A DNA stretch of 64,000 bases from Tropicimonas sediminicola (GCF_900188335.1 NZ_FZOY01000005.1:186001-250000); one strand, 5' to 3'; positions 39,460 to 48,121 are shown, counted from the first letter of the stretch. The notes: a model not told the origin generated them from the sequence alone. Made by a program: numbers and translations.

Positions 39460-39750
39460 ATGGATATCCGTGCAACCCAGGCCGGCCAGGCATACCTGGC
39501 GGCGAAGCCCGCTGTCGTGCCGAAGGAACGTCCCGAGGGCGCCGCAACGGCGGCGACCAAAGCGGCGGAGGACTTCGTTTCGGTTCTCCGGAATGGCGAG
39601 GCGACCGCGAAAGGCGCAGCGCTCGGCGCAGCGGATCCGCACGCGCTTGTGATGGCCCTGAGCCAGACCGAGCTGGCGGTGGAAACAGCTGCCACGCTGC
39701 GGGACAAGGTCGTAGAGGCCTACCAGGAAATCCTCAGGATGCAGGTCTGA
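39460..39750 (+). CDS. fliE: flagellar hook-basal body complex protein
   Basis: A 96-residue protein linking the MS ring to the rod. The family core is DPHALVMALSQTELAVETAATLRDKVVEAYQEILRMQV, where the last ~35 residues are diagnostic. The N-terminal half is polar and poorly conserved, as usual. Twelve bases after flgC and followed 4 bases later by fliQ. Confidence 0.93.
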   Translation: MDIRATQAGQAYLAAKPAVVPKERPEGAATAATKAAEDFVSVLRNGEATAKGAALGAADPHALVMALSQTELAVETAATLRDKVVEAYQEILRMQV

Positions 39751-39754
39751 CCCG

Positions 39755-40021
39755 ATGGAAGAAGCGGTTTTCTACGACACCCTTCGCTCCGGGCTCTGGA
39801 CGGCCGTCATGATCTCCATGCCGATCCTGACGGTGGCGCTGGTGACCGGCCTGATCGTCGGTCTTTTCCAGGCCCTGACTTCGATTCAGGAGATGACGCT
39901 GACCTTCGTCCCGAAACTGCTGGCCATCGTGATCGTGTTCTGGGTGTCGATGGATTTCATGTCCCGTAGTCTCGTCAGCTTCTTCACCGGCGGCATCATT
40001 CCTATCATGGCGGAGATCTGA
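39755..40021 (+). CDS. fliQ: flagellar export apparatus protein FliQ
   Basis: An 88-residue inner-membrane protein with two transmembrane helices (about 17-38 and 51-71) joined by the conserved loop GLFQALTSIQEMTLTFVPKL. FliQ forms the export gate with FliP and FliR. Its partner genes lie elsewhere in this locus (fliP 43313, fliR 54233). Confidence 0.95.
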   Translation: MEEAVFYDTLRSGLWTAVMISMPILTVALVTGLIVGLFQALTSIQEMTLTFVPKLLAIVIVFWVSMDFMSRSLVSFFTGGIIPIMAEI

Positions 40022-40024
40022 TCC

Positions 40025-40732
40025 ATGAGCGTTGGATACGTGACCCTGTCCCGTCAGTCCGGCCTGATGCGCGAGATGCAGAGTGTGGCCAACAACGTGG
40101 CCAACATCTCGACCACCGGGTTCCGCCGTGAGGGTGTCGTCTTCTCCGAATACGTCACTGCAGCCGGCGGGGAGTCCGTCTCGATGGCGGCGGCGCGGGC
40201 GCGCCGGATCGACCTGACAACCGGTACGCTGGAGCCAACCGGCGGGGCGCTCGATCTCGCGATCCATGGGAATGGCTTTTTTCAGGTCGAAACTGCATCG
40301 GGGGTACGGCTGACACGGGCCGGGGCGTTCACCCCCAACGAGGCGGGCGAGTTGTCCACGCCGGACGGAAATCTCGTGCTCGACGAGGGCGGGGCGCCGA
40401 TCTTCATCCCACCGGATGCGGCCGGAATCGCCGTCGCGTCCGACGGCACGATCAGCGCGGACGGCAGGGCGATCGCGCGTATCGGACTGGTCGAACCGGC
40501 GGATCCGGCGGACCTGTCGCACGAGGCCGGCGCCCTGTTCGCAGTCGCGGGCGAGGTGGTGGAGGTCGTGGACGGCAACATCCAGCAGGGCTTCCTCGAA
40601 GGCTCGAACGTGAACCCCGTGCACGAGATCACCCGGATGATCGAGGTGCAGCGCGCCTATGAACTCGGCCAGTCGCTCATCGAACGCGAGAGCGATCGTG
40701 TGTCGAACGTCATCGAAACACTGACCAGATAG
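40025..40732 (+). CDS. flgF: flagellar proximal rod protein FlgF
   Basis: A 235-residue rod protein: MQSVANNVANISTTGFRREG (rod signature), DLAIHGNGFFQVETASG (FlgF/FlgG D1 strand), and C-terminal GFLEGSNVNPVHEITRMIEVQRAYE. The shorter central domain compared with FlgG, and the order before flgG, identify it as FlgF. Confidence 0.93.
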   Translation: MSVGYVTLSRQSGLMREMQSVANNVANISTTGFRREGVVFSEYVTAAGGESVSMAAARARRIDLTTGTLEPTGGALDLAIHGNGFFQVETASGVRLTRAGAFTPNEAGELSTPDGNLVLDEGGAPIFIPPDAAGIAVASDGTISADGRAIARIGLVEPADPADLSHEAGALFAVAGEVVEVVDGNIQQGFLEGSNVNPVHEITRMIEVQRAYELGQSLIERESDRVSNVIETLTR

Positions 40733-40745
40733 ATCGGAGAAGCCG

Positions 40746-41531
40746 ATGCAATCACTCAGGATCGCCGCGACCGGCATGGCTGCCCAGCAGATGAAGGTCG
40801 ACGTCATCTCCAACAACCTCGCCAACATGAGCACCACGGCCTACGACGCCCGTCGCGCGGAGTTTGCGGATCTGCACTACCAGCAGCTGACCCGGCCGGG
40901 GACGATCAACGCGGCCGACGGCACGATCCTTCCGACCGGGGTTCAGGTCGGCCTCGGCGCCCGTCCGTCGGCGGTGACCGTCCTTCAGCAGCAGGGCACC
41001 CTTTCGCAGACCGGCGGAGACCTGGATCTGGCGATAGACGGCTCCGGCTACCTCGAGGTAACACTTCCCAGCGGCGCCTCCGCCTATACCCGCGACGGCG
41101 CGCTGAAGCTCTCGCCCGACGGGCTGATCGTGACATCCGACGGCTATCCCGTCGTCCCCGACATCACGGTGCCCGACGACGCGCGGAGCATCTCGATCAG
41201 TCCCGAAGGCGACGTCTATGCCTATTTCGACGGAGAGGTTGAGCCCGAACTGCTCGGCTCGTTCACCCTTGGCGCGTTCTCGAACCCCAAGGGGCTGGAA
41301 GCCATCGGCGGCAACCTCTTCCTCGAAACCGCTGCCTCCGGGCCGCCGCTGGTGGCTGCGCCGGGCGAGGATGGGCTCGGCACGGTTCGGCAGGGGTATC
41401 TCGAGGACAGCTCCGTCGACGCCGTCCGTCAGATCACCGATCTGATCCAGGCGCAGCGTGGGTACGAGCTCAACGCCAAGGTCATCACCGCGGCTGACCA
41501 GATGCTCTCGGCGACGACACAGCTCCGATGA
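40746..41531 (+). CDS. flgG: flagellar distal rod protein FlgG
   Basis: A 261-residue rod protein with MQSLRIAATGMAAQQMKVDVISNNLANMST, a central LDLAIDGSGYLEVTLPSG and C-terminal RQGYLEDSSVDAVRQITDLIQAQRGYELN. This is the standard FlgG length and motif set. It is coupled to flgA by an ATGA overlap. Confidence 0.96.
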   Translation: MQSLRIAATGMAAQQMKVDVISNNLANMSTTAYDARRAEFADLHYQQLTRPGTINAADGTILPTGVQVGLGARPSAVTVLQQQGTLSQTGGDLDLAIDGSGYLEVTLPSGASAYTRDGALKLSPDGLIVTSDGYPVVPDITVPDDARSISISPEGDVYAYFDGEVEPELLGSFTLGAFSNPKGLEAIGGNLFLETAASGPPLVAAPGEDGLGTVRQGYLEDSSVDAVRQITDLIQAQRGYELNAKVITAADQMLSATTQLR

Positions 41532-41980
41532 CCGGTGGACTCTACCGCATAATGGCCATGCTCGCGCTCGGCGCGGGTCCGGTCGCGTCCGAAACGCTCG
41601 TCGCCACGCAAACCGTGCGGAGCCAGACGGTCCTCTCGGCTGCGGATGTCATGGTGGTGTCCGGCTCGGTTCCCGGCGCCCTTGAACATCCCGCGGCGGC
41701 GATCGGAATGGAGGCGCGTGTCGTCCTCTATGCCGGGCGTCCGATCCGTGCCGAGGACATCGGCCCGCCGGCGCTGATCGAGCGGAACGCGATGATCACG
41801 CTGGTCTACCAGAACGGTCCGCTGTCGATCACGGCGGACGGCCGCTCACTGGCCCGCGCGGCCGCGGGCGAGACCGTCCGCGCCATGAACCTTGCTTCCC
41901 GCGCCACGGTGACGGGAACGGTCGATCCAGACGGGCGGGTCATCGTCCGAAGCACAGTCCAAGACGCAGGAACAAAATGA
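41528..41980 (+). CDS. flgA: P-ring assembly chaperone FlgA
   Basis: A 150-residue exported protein: a signal-like hydrophobic N-terminus (about 1-21, ending GPVAS) and a C-terminal SAF domain (RPIRAEDIGPPALIERNAMITLVYQNGPLSITADGRSLARAAAGE, about 72-120). FlgA chaperones FlgI into the P ring. Shorter than enterobacterial FlgA (about 220 residues), lacking most of the N-terminal domain, which is common in this group. ATGA overlaps at both ends. Confidence 0.9.
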   Translation: MTGGLYRIMAMLALGAGPVASETLVATQTVRSQTVLSAADVMVVSGSVPGALEHPAAAIGMEARVVLYAGRPIRAEDIGPPALIERNAMITLVYQNGPLSITADGRSLARAAAGETVRAMNLASRATVTGTVDPDGRVIVRSTVQDAGTK

Positions 41981-42726
41981 GAACCCAGATGCATCGCCCC
42001 AGAATCGCCCCGTCCCTCCTGATCGCCTCGCTGGCACTTGCGGGCTGCGACCGCGTCGCCGATGTTGGCAAGCGGCCCGAGTTCACCCCGAATTCCGGAA
42101 CCTACGAACATCGCGCAATGTCGGTCATCAACCTTCCGGAGACCGTCGAGACGCCGCGCCCGACCGATTCCGCCTCGCTATGGAGCAAGGATCGGCAGTC
42201 GCTTCTTGGGGACCGCCGAGCCGGGACGCGCGGCGACATCCTGACGGTGGTGATCGAGATCGACGAAAAGGCCGAGATCTCCAATTCCAGCGAGCGCTCG
42301 CGGAGCTCCGGCGAGGAAATGGATGTCACCGATTTTTTCGGTCTGCCACAGAAGATCGAGGCCAGGTTGCCCGACGGCGCTTCGATGGACCCGGCGGTCA
42401 AGCTCGGCTCCAAGAGCTCTTCGGAAGGCGACGGTTCGGTTCAGCGGCGCGAGAAGCTGACGCTTCGGGTCGCCGCGACCGTGGTCGAGGTGCTGCAGAA
42501 CGGCGTGCTCAGGATCCAGGGGAGCCAGGAGGTGCGGGTGAACTTCGAGATACGCGAATTGCTGGTGACGGGCTACGTCCGCCCCGAAGATATCACGCGC
42601 CTCAACGAGATCACCTACGACAAGATCGCTTCCGCCAGGATCTCCTACGGCGGTCGCGGGCAGATCACGGATGTGCAGCAGCCGCGCTACGGACAGCAGG
42701 TTGCCGACATCATTCTTCCCTTCTGA
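41977..42726 (+). CDS. flgH: flagellar L-ring lipoprotein
   Basis: A 249-residue outer-membrane lipoprotein. The lipobox LALAGC sets the acylated cysteine near residue 24. Later motifs LWSKDRQSLLGDRRAGTRGDILTVVIEI and the C-terminal VTGYVRPEDITRLNEITYDKIASARISYGGRGQI are diagnostic of FlgH. It forms the ring around the rod with P-ring FlgI (61751). Confidence 0.96.
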   Translation: MRTQMHRPRIAPSLLIASLALAGCDRVADVGKRPEFTPNSGTYEHRAMSVINLPETVETPRPTDSASLWSKDRQSLLGDRRAGTRGDILTVVIEIDEKAEISNSSERSRSSGEEMDVTDFFGLPQKIEARLPDGASMDPAVKLGSKSSSEGDGSVQRREKLTLRVAATVVEVLQNGVLRIQGSQEVRVNFEIRELLVTGYVRPEDITRLNEITYDKIASARISYGGRGQITDVQQPRYGQQVADIILPF

Positions 42727-42737
42727 GGGGTGCGCCG

Positions 42738-43250
42738 ATGCGATTGGTCATTCCGCTCGTGCTGGGAATCGTTGGCGCAGGGGCCGGCGTCGGCGCCGGC
42801 TACATGCTGAAGCCCGCTGCGGAAACTCCGCCTGACGGGGAGGTGCATTCTGCCCCGGAAGACTCCCATGCGGCGGTCGCGCAAGATGACGACCATTCGG
42901 ACGCGCACGGTGAGAGCTCGCAGTCGGGGACCGAATTCGTCAAGCTCAACAACCAGTTCATCGTGCCCGTTCTGAAGAACGGGCACGTGGTATCAATGGT
43001 GGTGCTGTCGCTGACGCTGGAGACGGCCGCCGGTCATCAGGAAGAGGTCTATGCGCTGGAGCCGCGGATCCGCGACGCCTTTCTGCAGGTGATGTTCGAC
43101 TATGCAAATGCCGGCGGGTTCGACGGCACCTTCACTTCCGCCCGCGCGCTTGGCCATCTGAGAGAGGCCCTGAAGGAGACGGGCGTCCGGATCATGGGCA
43201 AGTCGCTGGTCGACGTGCTGGTCACCGACATCGCCCGGCAGGACACCTGA
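42738..43250 (+). CDS. FliL-like flagellar membrane protein
   Basis: A 170-residue protein with one N-terminal membrane helix (about 3-24), an acidic His/Asp-rich linker (about 30-62) and a periplasmic domain (EFVKLNNQFIVPVLKNGHVVSMVVLSLTLE) resembling FliL. It ends the flgB operon. A more typical FliL is encoded at 46671, so the locus has two FliL-type proteins; this one may have a separate role in the basal body or stator. Assignment to the FliL family is moderate. Confidence 0.68.
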   Translation: MRLVIPLVLGIVGAGAGVGAGYMLKPAAETPPDGEVHSAPEDSHAAVAQDDDHSDAHGESSQSGTEFVKLNNQFIVPVLKNGHVVSMVVLSLTLETAAGHQEEVYALEPRIRDAFLQVMFDYANAGGFDGTFTSARALGHLREALKETGVRIMGKSLVDVLVTDIARQDT

Positions 43251-43258
43251 CGCGACAG

Positions 43259-43308
43259 GGTCCACGTCCTCGCCCCTGAAGGAAACGCGGCCCTCCGGGG
43301 CGGGGACC
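43259..43308. terminator. long inverted repeat between convergent operons
   Basis: GGTCC (43259) and CGCCCC (43271) pair with GGGGCG (43297) and GGACC (43304-43308), a two-part stem around a 20-base loop, followed rightward by TTTCTC. It occupies the 62-base space where the flgB operon and the fliF-fliP operon meet, suiting a bidirectional terminator. Confidence 0.42.
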
Positions 43309-43312
43309 TTTC

Positions 43313-44065
43313 TCAGAAATACCCGCGCACCAGCGCTTCGGAGACCAGCGCCCATCCGTCGGCGATGGCGAAGAAGGCGAGCTTGAACGGGAGCGAGACC
43401 AGGGCCGGCGGCACCATCATCATGCCCATGGACATCAGGACCGCCGCGACGACGAGGTCGATGATCAGGAAGGGGAGGAAGAGCAGGAAGCCGATCTCGA
43501 ACGCGGTCGAGATCTCGCTCAGCAGGAAGCTCGGGACAAGGATCGACAGCGGCGGATTTCCGAGGTCCGGCGCCGGGCCTGGGGCGGATTGCCGAAGCGC
43601 GGCCATGCGTTCGACCGTCTCCGGATCGGCCCGCGCCACCATGAAGGCCCGGAACGGCTCCATCACCCGGTCGAAGGCGAGACCGGGCTCGACTTCCTCC
43701 CGGATCAACGGGCGCAGCCCTTCTGTCCAGGCCTCCGAAAACACCGGGTCCATCACGTAGTAGGTCAGCACGAGCGCCAGGGATACCATCAGCATGTTCG
43801 GGGGCGATGATTGAAGCCCGATCGCCTGGCGCAGGATGGACAGCACTGTCACGATCAACGGAAAGCAGGTCGCCATCACCAGCAGGCCGGGGGCGAAACC
43901 GAGCAGGCCGACCAACAGGAAGAGCTGGATGCTGGTCCCGGTGAGCGAGCCATTGTCGCCGAGAGAGAGCACGATGTCCTGCGCATGGAGCGGACCCGCG
44001 AGGCCACACAGCATCGCGATCGACAGTGCGGCCGGGCAAGCCCATCGGCGCAATTGCGGCGTCAT
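43313..44065 (-). CDS. fliP: flagellar export apparatus protein FliP
   Basis: A 250-residue inner-membrane protein with a cleavable signal (about 1-28) and four membrane helices. FliP motifs include FAPGLLVMATCFPLIVTVLSILRQAIG, NMLMVSLALVLTYYVMDPVF and LLSEISTAFEIGFLLFLPFLIIDLVVA. It builds the core of the export gate with FliQ and FliR. The ATG overlaps the fliN stop (ATGA). FliO is not evident nearby. Confidence 0.96.
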   Translation of the reverse strand: MTPQLRRWACPAALSIAMLCGLAGPLHAQDIVLSLGDNGSLTGTSIQLFLLVGLLGFAPGLLVMATCFPLIVTVLSILRQAIGLQSSPPNMLMVSLALVLTYYVMDPVFSEAWTEGLRPLIREEVEPGLAFDRVMEPFRAFMVARADPETVERMAALRQSAPGPAPDLGNPPLSILVPSFLLSEISTAFEIGFLLFLPFLIIDLVVAAVLMSMGMMMVPPALVSLPFKLAFFAIADGWALVSEALVRGYF

Positions 44066-44349
44066 CGCTCCAGCGCCTCGCTCGTCTCGCAGATCTCGGT
44101 CAGCCGGACCGCGAGCTGTCCCTCCTTGTCGCCGGTCTGTTCGATCAACTGGCCCCGGGCGATCAGGCGGTCGCCGACAAACAGCTCCACCGGGTCTTCC
44201 ACCCGCTTGTCGAGCGTCAGCACGGCGTGGCGTTCCAGACCAAGGAGTTCGGAGATCCGCGGCCGCGCGCGACCGACGGACACCACGATCTCGACGGGAA
44301 CCTGCGAAAACGGGGTGGACCGTTGGGGGGACTGATCCGGATCAGGCAT
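44062..44349 (-). CDS. fliN: flagellar motor switch protein FliN (SpoA domain)
   Basis: A 95-residue protein made almost only of a SpoA domain: VPVEIVVSVGRARPRISELLGLERHAVLTLDKRVEDPVELFVGDRLIARGQL. FliN lines the base of the C ring and binds FliH. ATG 44349 is preferred: GAGG lies nine bases upstream, whereas the ATG at 44358 would abut it. It overlaps fliH by 8 bases. FliM and FliG, the other C-ring proteins, are not in this window. Confidence 0.9.
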   Translation of the reverse strand: MPDPDQSPQRSTPFSQVPVEIVVSVGRARPRISELLGLERHAVLTLDKRVEDPVELFVGDRLIARGQLIEQTGDKEGQLAVRLTEICETSEALER

Positions 44350-44947
44350 GACGTGCATCCTCTTCGGGCGCGCTGGTTTCAAAGAAGTCGGTGACCGCGT
44401 CGCTGATCTCCTGCAGCGCGGCGTCGAGGTCGATCTTCGTCTCCGAACGCCCGAGCCGCAGGAACGCCTGGCCACTGCCGAGGCTCGGCTCCTCGAGAAT
44501 CGTCAGCGGCGGCGCGACGCGGCCCGAGATCAGGTCCCGCAGCCGCTCTGCGTTGTCCGGGCAGACGGAGATCTCAACCGGCACATCGGCCTGAAGCGTC
44601 GAGATCTCGGCAATACGCTCGAAGATCGTCTCGCCCACGGTGTTGTGCACGGCGGCAGGCAGGATCTTGTCGATCAGCCCGCGCAGGATGCCTTCCATCT
44701 CCGAAAGGATCGCGTTCCGCGCTTCGTGGTAGGTGAAGGACAGCTCCTGCAGGTTCATTCCGAACTCCGCGGAAATTGTGGTCTGCTGCTCGGAATGGGC
44801 TTTCGCCGCGTCATCCCAGCCGGCCCTGTAGCCCTCGTCGAAGGCCTGAAGCCGGTCTTCCTCGCGCGCGCTATCATCTGCTGCCAGCGCATTCGTGCCG
44901 GCTTGCATCGCCGTGTCGAAACATTCGAGTGTCAGGGGGCGGCCCAT
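44342..44947 (-). CDS. fliH: FliH-like export ATPase regulator
   Basis: A 201-residue protein: acidic N-terminus, a helical middle (EDRLQAFDEGYRAGWDDAAKAHSEQ, the family's GYxxG-type segment) and a C-terminal domain (LPAAVHNTVGETIFERI, VEISVCPDNAERLRDLI, ILEEPSLGSGQAFLRLG) typical of FliH. It binds FliI and FliN. ATG 44947 overlaps the fliF stop by one base (TGATG); GTG at 44950 is an alternative start. Confidence 0.85.
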   Translation of the reverse strand: MGRPLTLECFDTAMQAGTNALAADDSAREEDRLQAFDEGYRAGWDDAAKAHSEQQTTISAEFGMNLQELSFTYHEARNAILSEMEGILRGLIDKILPAAVHNTVGETIFERIAEISTLQADVPVEISVCPDNAERLRDLISGRVAPPLTILEEPSLGSGQAFLRLGRSETKIDLDAALQEISDAVTDFFETSAPEEDARHA

Positions 44948-46551
44948 CACGCGTCCTCCCTGTCGTCTTCCATCCAGCTCCGCAGCACTTCCACCGTTTC
45001 CTGTTGCCTCTCGGCAATCAGGTTCCGGAGGCGGGCAACCGGATCTTCCGAGCCAGCCGACAGGTCGGGCAGGGCAGGGAGGCCGCTCGAGCCAAAGTCC
45101 TTAACGACGTTCATCTCGGGCATCATCGTTGCCGGGATGGCATCCGCGGACAGCGCGGACGGCGGGCCCAGTTCGGCGGGCGCGTGCGGCCTGTCCAGTT
45201 CGAGGACGGAGGCGGGCTCGCGGCGGGTCAGGATCGGGCGCACCACGAACAACCCCAGCACCAGCGCGACAAGGCCCAAGGCGGCAACCTGCAGGACGCG
45301 GGTGACGTCCAGCCGGTCGAGAACACCGGGCGCGAGGCTCGGCGCGCCTTCGGGAAAGGGCTGGAACTCGAGAGATCTGATGGTGATCTGGTCGCCGCGG
45401 CTCTCGTCGAAACCGACCGCTGCGGCGATCAGCGAGCGCAGGTCGTCCAACTCCTCGTCCGACCTCGGTTGGGTGCTGGAGGTCCCGTCCGCGTCGATCA
45501 CGGAGCGATCGTTGACCATGACGGCCACGGTCAGTCGCCGGATCGCGCCGGGCTCCTTCAGGACCTCCCTGTGGGTTTCGGAGACTTCGAAGTTCACCCG
45601 CTCCCGCGTCTCGGAGTCCTGGCTCGACGAATCGGTGCCGCCATTGCCTGCGTCGCCGTCGGGCAGGTTGCTGGCCACCGTCACCGCGCCGCCAGAGGTG
45701 CCACGGGAAGTGCTGCTCCGCTCCTCTGTCTCGGTGCTGATGGCGACGCGACTGTCCGGGTCGAAGATCCGCTCCGAGATCGATTCCCGCTCGGTCACGG
45801 TCTCCACGCTGACCTCGACCACCGCGTTGCCAGCGCCAACATGAGCCTCGAGGAGGCGTTCGACGTTGCGCTTGAGTGCAGCAGCCCGCCGCCCATCCTC
45901 CACCGGCTGGCCATCGGACGATCCGAGAACGAGGCCGCTGTCACCATCGATCACGGTCACGTCTTCCGGCCGCAGCCCGGAGACGGCAGAGGCAACGAGA
46001 TAGCGGAACGCCTTGCCTTGCGCCTCGGTCAGACCGCCCGCGCCCGCGCTGACGGAGACCGAGGCCGATAGATCCCGCGCGGCGCGGAACCCGTGGCTGG
46101 GCGAGGTCGAAATGTGGACCCGGGCACTTCGAATCTGCGGATTCGCGGCGATCGTGCGGGCAAGCTCGCCCTCCTTCGCCCGCCAATAAGCCGCGTCGAA
46201 CATTTGCGCCGTGGTGCCGAAACCGCTCAGCCCGTCGAGCAGCTCGTAGCCCGCGCTGCCGTTGGCGGGCAGGGACTGGCCGGCAAGAATCATGCGGATC
46301 TCGTCGCGTTGGGCGGCGTCCACGTAGATCGCGCTGCCCCGTACCTCGTAGAGCACGCCCTGCTGTTCCAGCGCCGCGACAACCTCTCCGGCGGCGCCGT
46401 CCTCCAGCCCGGAATAGAGCAGGTCCATTGAGCGCGCTGTGGCCAGCCGCGACAGACCCAGAACGGCCGCGAACATCAGAACGGTGGAGACAACCGCAAT
46501 GATGCGTTTGCGATTGTCCAGCCTGGACCAGATTTCGAGAACGTTCTGCAC
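44947..46551 (-). CDS. fliF: flagellar MS-ring protein
   Basis: A 534-residue ring protein with two transmembrane helices (about 16-35 and 425-445). The N-terminal ring-building motifs include MDLLYSGLEDGAAGEVVAALEQQGVLYEV, and the YscJ/FliF core has GYELLDGLSGFGTTAQMFDAAYWRAKEGELARTI. The C-terminal ~30 residues (the FliG-binding tail) are present. The start is GTG at 46551, seven bases after GGAGG. First gene of fliF-fliH-fliN-fliP. Confidence 0.96.
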   Translation of the reverse strand: MQNVLEIWSRLDNRKRIIAVVSTVLMFAAVLGLSRLATARSMDLLYSGLEDGAAGEVVAALEQQGVLYEVRGSAIYVDAAQRDEIRMILAGQSLPANGSAGYELLDGLSGFGTTAQMFDAAYWRAKEGELARTIAANPQIRSARVHISTSPSHGFRAARDLSASVSVSAGAGGLTEAQGKAFRYLVASAVSGLRPEDVTVIDGDSGLVLGSSDGQPVEDGRRAAALKRNVERLLEAHVGAGNAVVEVSVETVTERESISERIFDPDSRVAISTETEERSSTSRGTSGGAVTVASNLPDGDAGNGGTDSSSQDSETRERVNFEVSETHREVLKEPGAIRRLTVAVMVNDRSVIDADGTSSTQPRSDEELDDLRSLIAAAVGFDESRGDQITIRSLEFQPFPEGAPSLAPGVLDRLDVTRVLQVAALGLVALVLGLFVVRPILTRREPASVLELDRPHAPAELGPPSALSADAIPATMMPEMNVVKDFGSSGLPALPDLSAGSEDPVARLRNLIAERQQETVEVLRSWMEDDREDA

Positions 46552-46608
46552 GCGACAACCTCCATTCGACTGACCTTCTGGTCGCGACCCATCTTTGGAA
46601 GATCTCGC

Positions 46609-46623
46609 TTAACAATCAGTTAG
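46609..46623. promoter_or_regulatory. CtrA-like element between fliF and fliL
   Basis: TTAA-CAATCAG-TTAG is the best match in the window to the CtrA consensus TTAA-N7-TTAA (one mismatch). It sits centrally in the 119-bp divergent region and could serve the fliF and the fliL-motA operons. Binding is inferred. Confidence 0.5.
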
Positions 46624-46670
46624 CCGTTCCCGGCGTATGGATATCCCTGCGAACCCAAGGGGAGACGAAG

Positions 46671-47150
46671 ATGTCGGACGCATCCGCCGCCGTGGAGACC
46701 ACGCCGAAGACGGGCAAGTTGAAGCCCATCCTGATCGGGCTGGGGCTTGCCCTGGCACTGGGCGGCGCGGGGTTCTACGCGACCTATTCCGGGATGCTGG
46801 ACCTCTCCGGAAAGGCGTCTGACGGTCACGCCGCCGCCGCCTCGGTGCCGGACGTCACCTTCGTTCCGGTGGACCCGATTCTCGTGTCGTTTTCCAGCAA
46901 TGGGCAGTCGCGCCATCTCCGGTTCCGTGCGGATCTCGAAGTGGCGCCGCTCGAGGCCGCCAATGTCGAGGCCCTGATGCCGCGCGTTCTGGACGTGCTG
47001 AACAGTTACCTGCGCGCGCTCGAGATCGAGGAACTCGAACGACCCACAGCCTTGATTCGCATTCGGGCGCAGATGTTGCGGCGCGTGCAGATGGTGGTCG
47101 GTGAAGACCGCGTGGAGGACCTGCTCGTGACCGAATTCGTTTTGAACTAG
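46671..47150 (+). CDS. fliL: flagellar basal-body-associated protein FliL
   Basis: A 159-residue protein with one membrane helix (about 18-42) and a periplasmic FliL domain: VTFVPVDPILVSFSSNGQSRHLRFRADLEV and the C-terminal VVGEDRVEDLLVTEFVLN. FliL rings surround the stator units and help torque and stability. GGGGAGA precedes the ATG. First of the fliL-to-motA operon. Confidence 0.9.
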   Translation: MSDASAAVETTPKTGKLKPILIGLGLALALGGAGFYATYSGMLDLSGKASDGHAAAASVPDVTFVPVDPILVSFSSNGQSRHLRFRADLEVAPLEAANVEALMPRVLDVLNSYLRALEIEELERPTALIRIRAQMLRRVQMVVGEDRVEDLLVTEFVLN

Positions 47151-47159
47151 GAGGCAAGA

Positions 47160-47528
47160 ATGGCCCTGATTTCCGATGTTCTGCTGATCGCCGGCGCCTT
47201 GGGGGCCGCGTTCTACTGCTACATCCTTTCGCGCCGTCTCAACCGCTTCACCAACCTTGAGAAGGGCGTTGGCGGAGCGGTGGCGGTGTTGTCGGTCCAG
47301 GTCGACGAGATGACCAAGGCGCTCGAGGGCGCGCGGGCGATGTCGCAAAACTCGGCGGACTCGCTCGAGGCGCTGACGAAGCGCGCGGAAACGGCGGCAG
47401 GGCGAATCGAGTTGATCCTCGCATCGCTCCACGACCTTCCCGAGCCCGCGCCGCCCTGCGCCGATCCGCTTCAGGAGCGCAGAGTGCGACGGACCCGGCG
47501 TCCAGTGGTCGCGGAGGACCGGCTGTGA
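47160..47528 (+). CDS. small membrane-anchored coiled-coil protein of the flagellar locus
   Basis: A 122-residue protein: one N-terminal membrane helix (about 4-22), a helical heptad-rich stretch (EKGVGGAVAVLSVQVDEMTKALEGAR, about 34-90) and a proline/arginine-rich tail. It resembles small conserved proteins (DUF6468-like) found between fliL and motE in alphaproteobacterial loci; the match is by size, position and topology. Function unknown. GTGA overlap with the next gene. Confidence 0.6.
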   Translation: MALISDVLLIAGALGAAFYCYILSRRLNRFTNLEKGVGGAVAVLSVQVDEMTKALEGARAMSQNSADSLEALTKRAETAAGRIELILASLHDLPEPAPPCADPLQERRVRRTRRPVVAEDRL

Positions 47529-48121
47529 GCCGCCCGCGTCGACGCAGGCGGATCGGGAAGAGTGTCCTGACGACCATCAGCCTGCTCTTTCTCGCCTCCG
47601 GTCTGTTGCGGATGTTCGACGGTACCGGAGCGGCTCTCGCGCGGGGGCTCGCCGCCGTCGAGATCGGCCGCGAGGACGAACAGGAGACGCTTTTCGAGAG
47701 CTGCGAGCCGGATGCGGAGATTCGCGCAACGCTGCAGTTGTTGCGGGATCGCGCCGCGGAGCTCGACGAAAGGGAAGCCGAGATCGCGTATCGGGCGCAG
47801 TCCTTGAAGGTCGCGGAGGAGGAGGTTCGCATCAACCTCGCGGCGCTCCAATCTGCGGAGGAGTCGCTGAAGGCGACGCTGGCACTTGCCGACGGCGCCG
47901 CAGAGGCGGATCTCGACCGGCTCACGAATGTCTATCAGAGCATGAAGCCCAAGGATGCCGCTGCCGTCTTCGAGGAGATGGACCCCAGCTTCGCCGCCGG
48001 GTTCCTGGCGCGCATGAGGCCCGAGGTCGCGGCCGAGGTACTCGCGGGCCTGTCGTCCCAGAAGGCCTACACCGTCAGTGTCGTCCTTGCCGGGCGCAAT
48101 ACCGGTGTGCCCGTCGAATAG
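47525..48121 (+). CDS. motE: MotE-like flagellar motor accessory protein
   Basis: A 198-residue protein: basic N-terminus and signal anchor (about 10-28), a coiled coil (about 70-115; RDRAAELDEREAEIAYRAQSL) and a C-terminal MgtE_N-type helical domain (LTNVYQSMKPKDAAAVFEEMDPSFAAGFLARMRPEVAAEVLAGL). In rhizobia MotE is a periplasmic chaperone for MotC, itself required for motor rotation. No MotC homologue was recognised here, but an exported 739-residue protein follows motA. GTG start. Confidence 0.8.
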   Translation: MSRPRRRRRIGKSVLTTISLLFLASGLLRMFDGTGAALARGLAAVEIGREDEQETLFESCEPDAEIRATLQLLRDRAAELDEREAEIAYRAQSLKVAEEEVRINLAALQSAEESLKATLALADGAAEADLDRLTNVYQSMKPKDAAAVFEEMDPSFAAGFLARMRPEVAAEVLAGLSSQKAYTVSVVLAGRNTGVPVE

